Source: Pseudomonadaceae bacterium (GTDB lineage: Bacteria > Pseudomonadota > Alphaproteobacteria > UBA2136 > UBA6156). From it: a stretch of 7,093 nt of DNA. The notes under the pieces are model-generated. The model was not told the origin of the DNA. It saw only the letters and a program-made list of their open reading frames with translations, and searched no databases. Shown piece after piece: positions 5,351-7,093 of the stretch; the first letter of the stretch is position 1; every line of letters begins with the position of its first letter. The position numbers and the translations under genes were made by a program. Where the stretch lies: positions 1 through 7,093 of the forward strand of contig CANHVX010000047.1 of NCBI GenBank assembly GCA_947464215.1, written 5' to 3'.

Positions 5351-6352
5351 ATGATATTCACCTGTCTTTCCCTCATTGGCGGCCTTATTTTTCTCACCTT
5401 GGGGGCCAATGCCTTGGTCAAAGGGGCGGTTTCCACCGCTCTGCGGGCCAACATCAGCCCGCTGCTGATTGGTCTCACCATTGTCGGTTTTGGCACCAGC
5501 ACGCCCGAGCTGCTGGCCAGCATGCAGGCGGCATGGCAGGGGAACGACGGCATCGCCGTAGGCAACATTGTAGGGTCAAACATCTTTAATATATTGGCCA
5601 TTCTTGGGATAACCGCTCTGGTGCGCAAAACCCATTTTTCGCATCACGCATGGGGCAAAAGCGGCATGGTCATGCTGGCGGTGACAGTCCTTGGCTGCAT
5701 GGCTATGTATGCCATGCCCACCCTGCCCCGCTGGCTGGGCGCGCTTGCGCTAGGCCTGCTGGGGCTGTATGTGTATTGGGAATTTATTCAGAACAAAAAT
5801 CACCCAACCTCCCCCGCCGAGTCCGACGACCTCACGCGCGAAAAGCCCTTGGCGCCGCTGGTGGCCGGCGGGTTTATCGTGGGTGGCTTAGCCGGGCTGA
5901 TGCTGGGGGCCAACTTGCTGGTCACGGGCGCGGTCACCCTGGCGCAGCTGTGGGGCGTGTCCGATACCATCATTGGCCTCACCATTGTGGCCGCGGGCAC
6001 CAGCCTGCCCGAGCTGGCCACCAGCGTGGTCGGCGCCATGCGCAAACAACCTGAAATTGCCATTGGGAACATTATCGGGTCGAATATTTTTAATCTTATC
6101 GGCATTTTGGGCGCCACCACACTGGTTATGCCGCTTAGCGTGTCGCCGCAAATTGCCGGGTTCGATATCTGGATTATGCTGGCCAGCACGGTCGCCTTGC
6201 TGGTGTTTGCGCGGGTTGGTTATCGGCTTACGCGGTCCGAAGGGGCCTTGTTGCTGGCCGGCTATGTGCTCTATGCCACCTATCTTGCCCAATCGGCAGC
6301 CGTGGCGCAGCCTATCACCAACACCATGAACAATATGCCCTTTCTCGGCTAG
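5351..6352 (+). CDS. Calcium/sodium antiporter, CaCA family (YrbG-like)
   Basis: An inner-membrane cation exchanger of the Ca2+:cation antiporter family, 333 residues, the usual size of bacterial YrbG-like members. It shows the two diagnostic inverted alpha repeats. Alpha-1 is IGLTIVGFGTSTPELLAS (40-57) with E53, followed by AVGNIVGSNIFNIL (69-82); alpha-2 is IGLTIVAAGTSLPELATS (208-225) with E221, followed by AIGNIIGSNIFNLI (237-250). The two Glu and the GNxxGSN segments form the ion site in the family. About ten hydrophobic segments are visible, split by a short charged loop (about 147-168). Start ATG 5351 is preferred over the adjacent GTG 5348, with AAGGTG (5340-5345) as ribosome site. 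It follows the GntR gene by 74 bases and precedes the next gene by 11, so all three may be one transcript. Whether it exchanges Na+, K+ or H+ for Ca2+ cannot be read from the sequence. Confidence 0.93.
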   Translation: MIFTCLSLIGGLIFLTLGANALVKGAVSTALRANISPLLIGLTIVGFGTSTPELLASMQAAWQGNDGIAVGNIVGSNIFNILAILGITALVRKTHFSHHAWGKSGMVMLAVTVLGCMAMYAMPTLPRWLGALALGLLGLYVYWEFIQNKNHPTSPAESDDLTREKPLAPLVAGGFIVGGLAGLMLGANLLVTGAVTLAQLWGVSDTIIGLTIVAAGTSLPELATSVVGAMRKQPEIAIGNIIGSNIFNLIGILGATTLVMPLSVSPQIAGFDIWIMLASTVALLVFARVGYRLTRSEGALLLAGYVLYATYLAQSAAVAQPITNTMNNMPFLG

Positions 6353-6363
6353 GCGAGGCCATT

Positions 6364-7093
6364 ATGCCCCTGCGGGCGCTCACGCTTCTGCTCGCACTGC
6401 TGGTGTGGTTGCCTGGCCTGCGGCCCTTGTTTAAGTTTGCCCATCACCTCGGCCCAGAACCCTGGCTGCTGGCGCCCATAACCGCCGCCCTCACCTATGC
6501 CGGCGTGGCGCTGGTGCTGTCGCCGCCCCGCGGGCTGAAACACCTGCTGGCCACGCCCTGGCCGTGGGCAGGTGTGGTGGTTAGCATCAGCGTCGCGGTG
6601 GCGGGCCTCTATCCGCTGGCCGATGGCCTCCGCCATAGCGGCGCCGGCTCCGATGCCGACGATGCCATGGTCATGGGCGGGGTGGCGTTGTGGCATCTGG
6701 CCAATCCCTATGCGCTCACCACCTATCTGGGCAATCCGTTCTCGCCCGGCCCGGGCTGGATGGCTCTGGCCAGCCCCTTAGCCGCAGGGGGTATCTATCC
6801 GCTCATCACGCCGCTGGCCCTGGCGGCCATGGCGGGGCTGCTGCGCGTGGCCAGGCATTCATGGCTTACTATTTCACAGGTCTCACTGCTTGTCGCGGCC
6901 TGCCCGTTGGTGTGGGAATTGGCGGTGGTGGGGAACGATCTTCCCGCCCTCAGCCTGCTGCTGGTGGGGGTGGTGGCGCTGGCTGCCCAACCGCGGCTGG
7001 GCAGCGGCTGGCTGGCGGCGCTTATCGCCCTTATCGTGGCACTGGCTACGGCACGTATAGCTTTTGCCTACCTTCCGCTGCTTATCGGCTTTA
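6364..7093 (+). CDS. Polytopic membrane protein resembling GT-C type glycosyltransferases, runs off right edge
   Basis: 243 codons are open from ATG 6364 to the window end. The protein is almost entirely hydrophobic, with about six to seven membrane segments visible (about 5-20, 33-53, 67-87, 134-162, 170-190, 193-210, 216-234). The longest non-membrane loop holds an acidic patch SDADDAM (96-102; D97, D99, D100) followed by LANPYALTTYLGNPFSPGPGW (112-132). Acidic residues in the first large outer loop and an NPY...NP..PGPG stretch remind me of GT-C/GT87-like lipid-sugar transferases, but this is resemblance only. A later GND (190-192) also recurs in such proteins, as I recall. GCGAGG ends 5 bases before the ATG, and only 11 bases separate it from the antiporter stop, so co-transcription is likely. 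The C-terminal part is outside the window; the full length is unknown. Confidence 0.7.
   Translation, partial: MPLRALTLLLALLVWLPGLRPLFKFAHHLGPEPWLLAPITAALTYAGVALVLSPPRGLKHLLATPWPWAGVVVSISVAVAGLYPLADGLRHSGAGSDADDAMVMGGVALWHLANPYALTTYLGNPFSPGPGWMALASPLAAGGIYPLITPLALAAMAGLLRVARHSWLTISQVSLLVAACPLVWELAVVGNDLPALSLLLVGVVALAAQPRLGSGWLAALIALIVALATARIAFAYLPLLIGF

Noticed and set aside
5888..6292. 134-codon minus-strand ORF inside the antiporter gene
   Set aside because: Antisense to the alpha-2 repeat region; its Gly/Gln/His/Asn-rich product is a shadow of the hydrophobic plus-strand gene.

Overview
The window looks like chromosomal DNA of a Gram-negative bacterium, most likely a proteobacterium. The house-keeping right half is GC-rich (73% in one 60-base line I counted inside ugd) and uses Shine-Dalgarno-led genes with short spacers. 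I cannot name the genus; Alphaproteobacteria is a guess from the style of the genes only.

Left part (1-2126) is a defence module. A type I restriction endonuclease subunit gene (hsdR, minus strand, N-terminal 309 residues only) runs off the left edge. Across a 107-base AT-rich divergent promoter region lies a plus-strand gene for a Shedu-type (DUF4263) anti-phage nuclease. The Shedu gene is clearly AT-richer (33-48% GC in sampled lines) than both neighbours, as expected of a transferred defence gene.

Middle part (2127-2959) holds two small minus-strand genes with a 14-base overlap: a short charged ORF, possibly frameshifted at an A6 run, and a three-helix membrane protein with a Cys-containing tail. 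They end convergently toward the Shedu gene, with hairpin-forming repeats between.

Right part (2960-7093) is plus strand. It has UDP-glucose 6-dehydrogenase (ugd) with a clean intrinsic terminator, a 232-base AT-rich intergenic region with several palindromes, and then a probable operon. That operon encodes a FadR/GntR-family regulator, a CaCA-family calcium/sodium antiporter, and a membrane protein resembling GT-C type glycosyltransferases that runs off the right edge. Ugd supplies UDP-glucuronate for surface polysaccharide; whether the downstream membrane protein also works on surface glycans is inference.

No tRNA, rRNA, CRISPR array or insertion sequence was found. The most interesting points are the Shedu/type I restriction pairing, the overlapping palindromes in front of the GntR regulator, and the overlapping small minus-strand gene pair.
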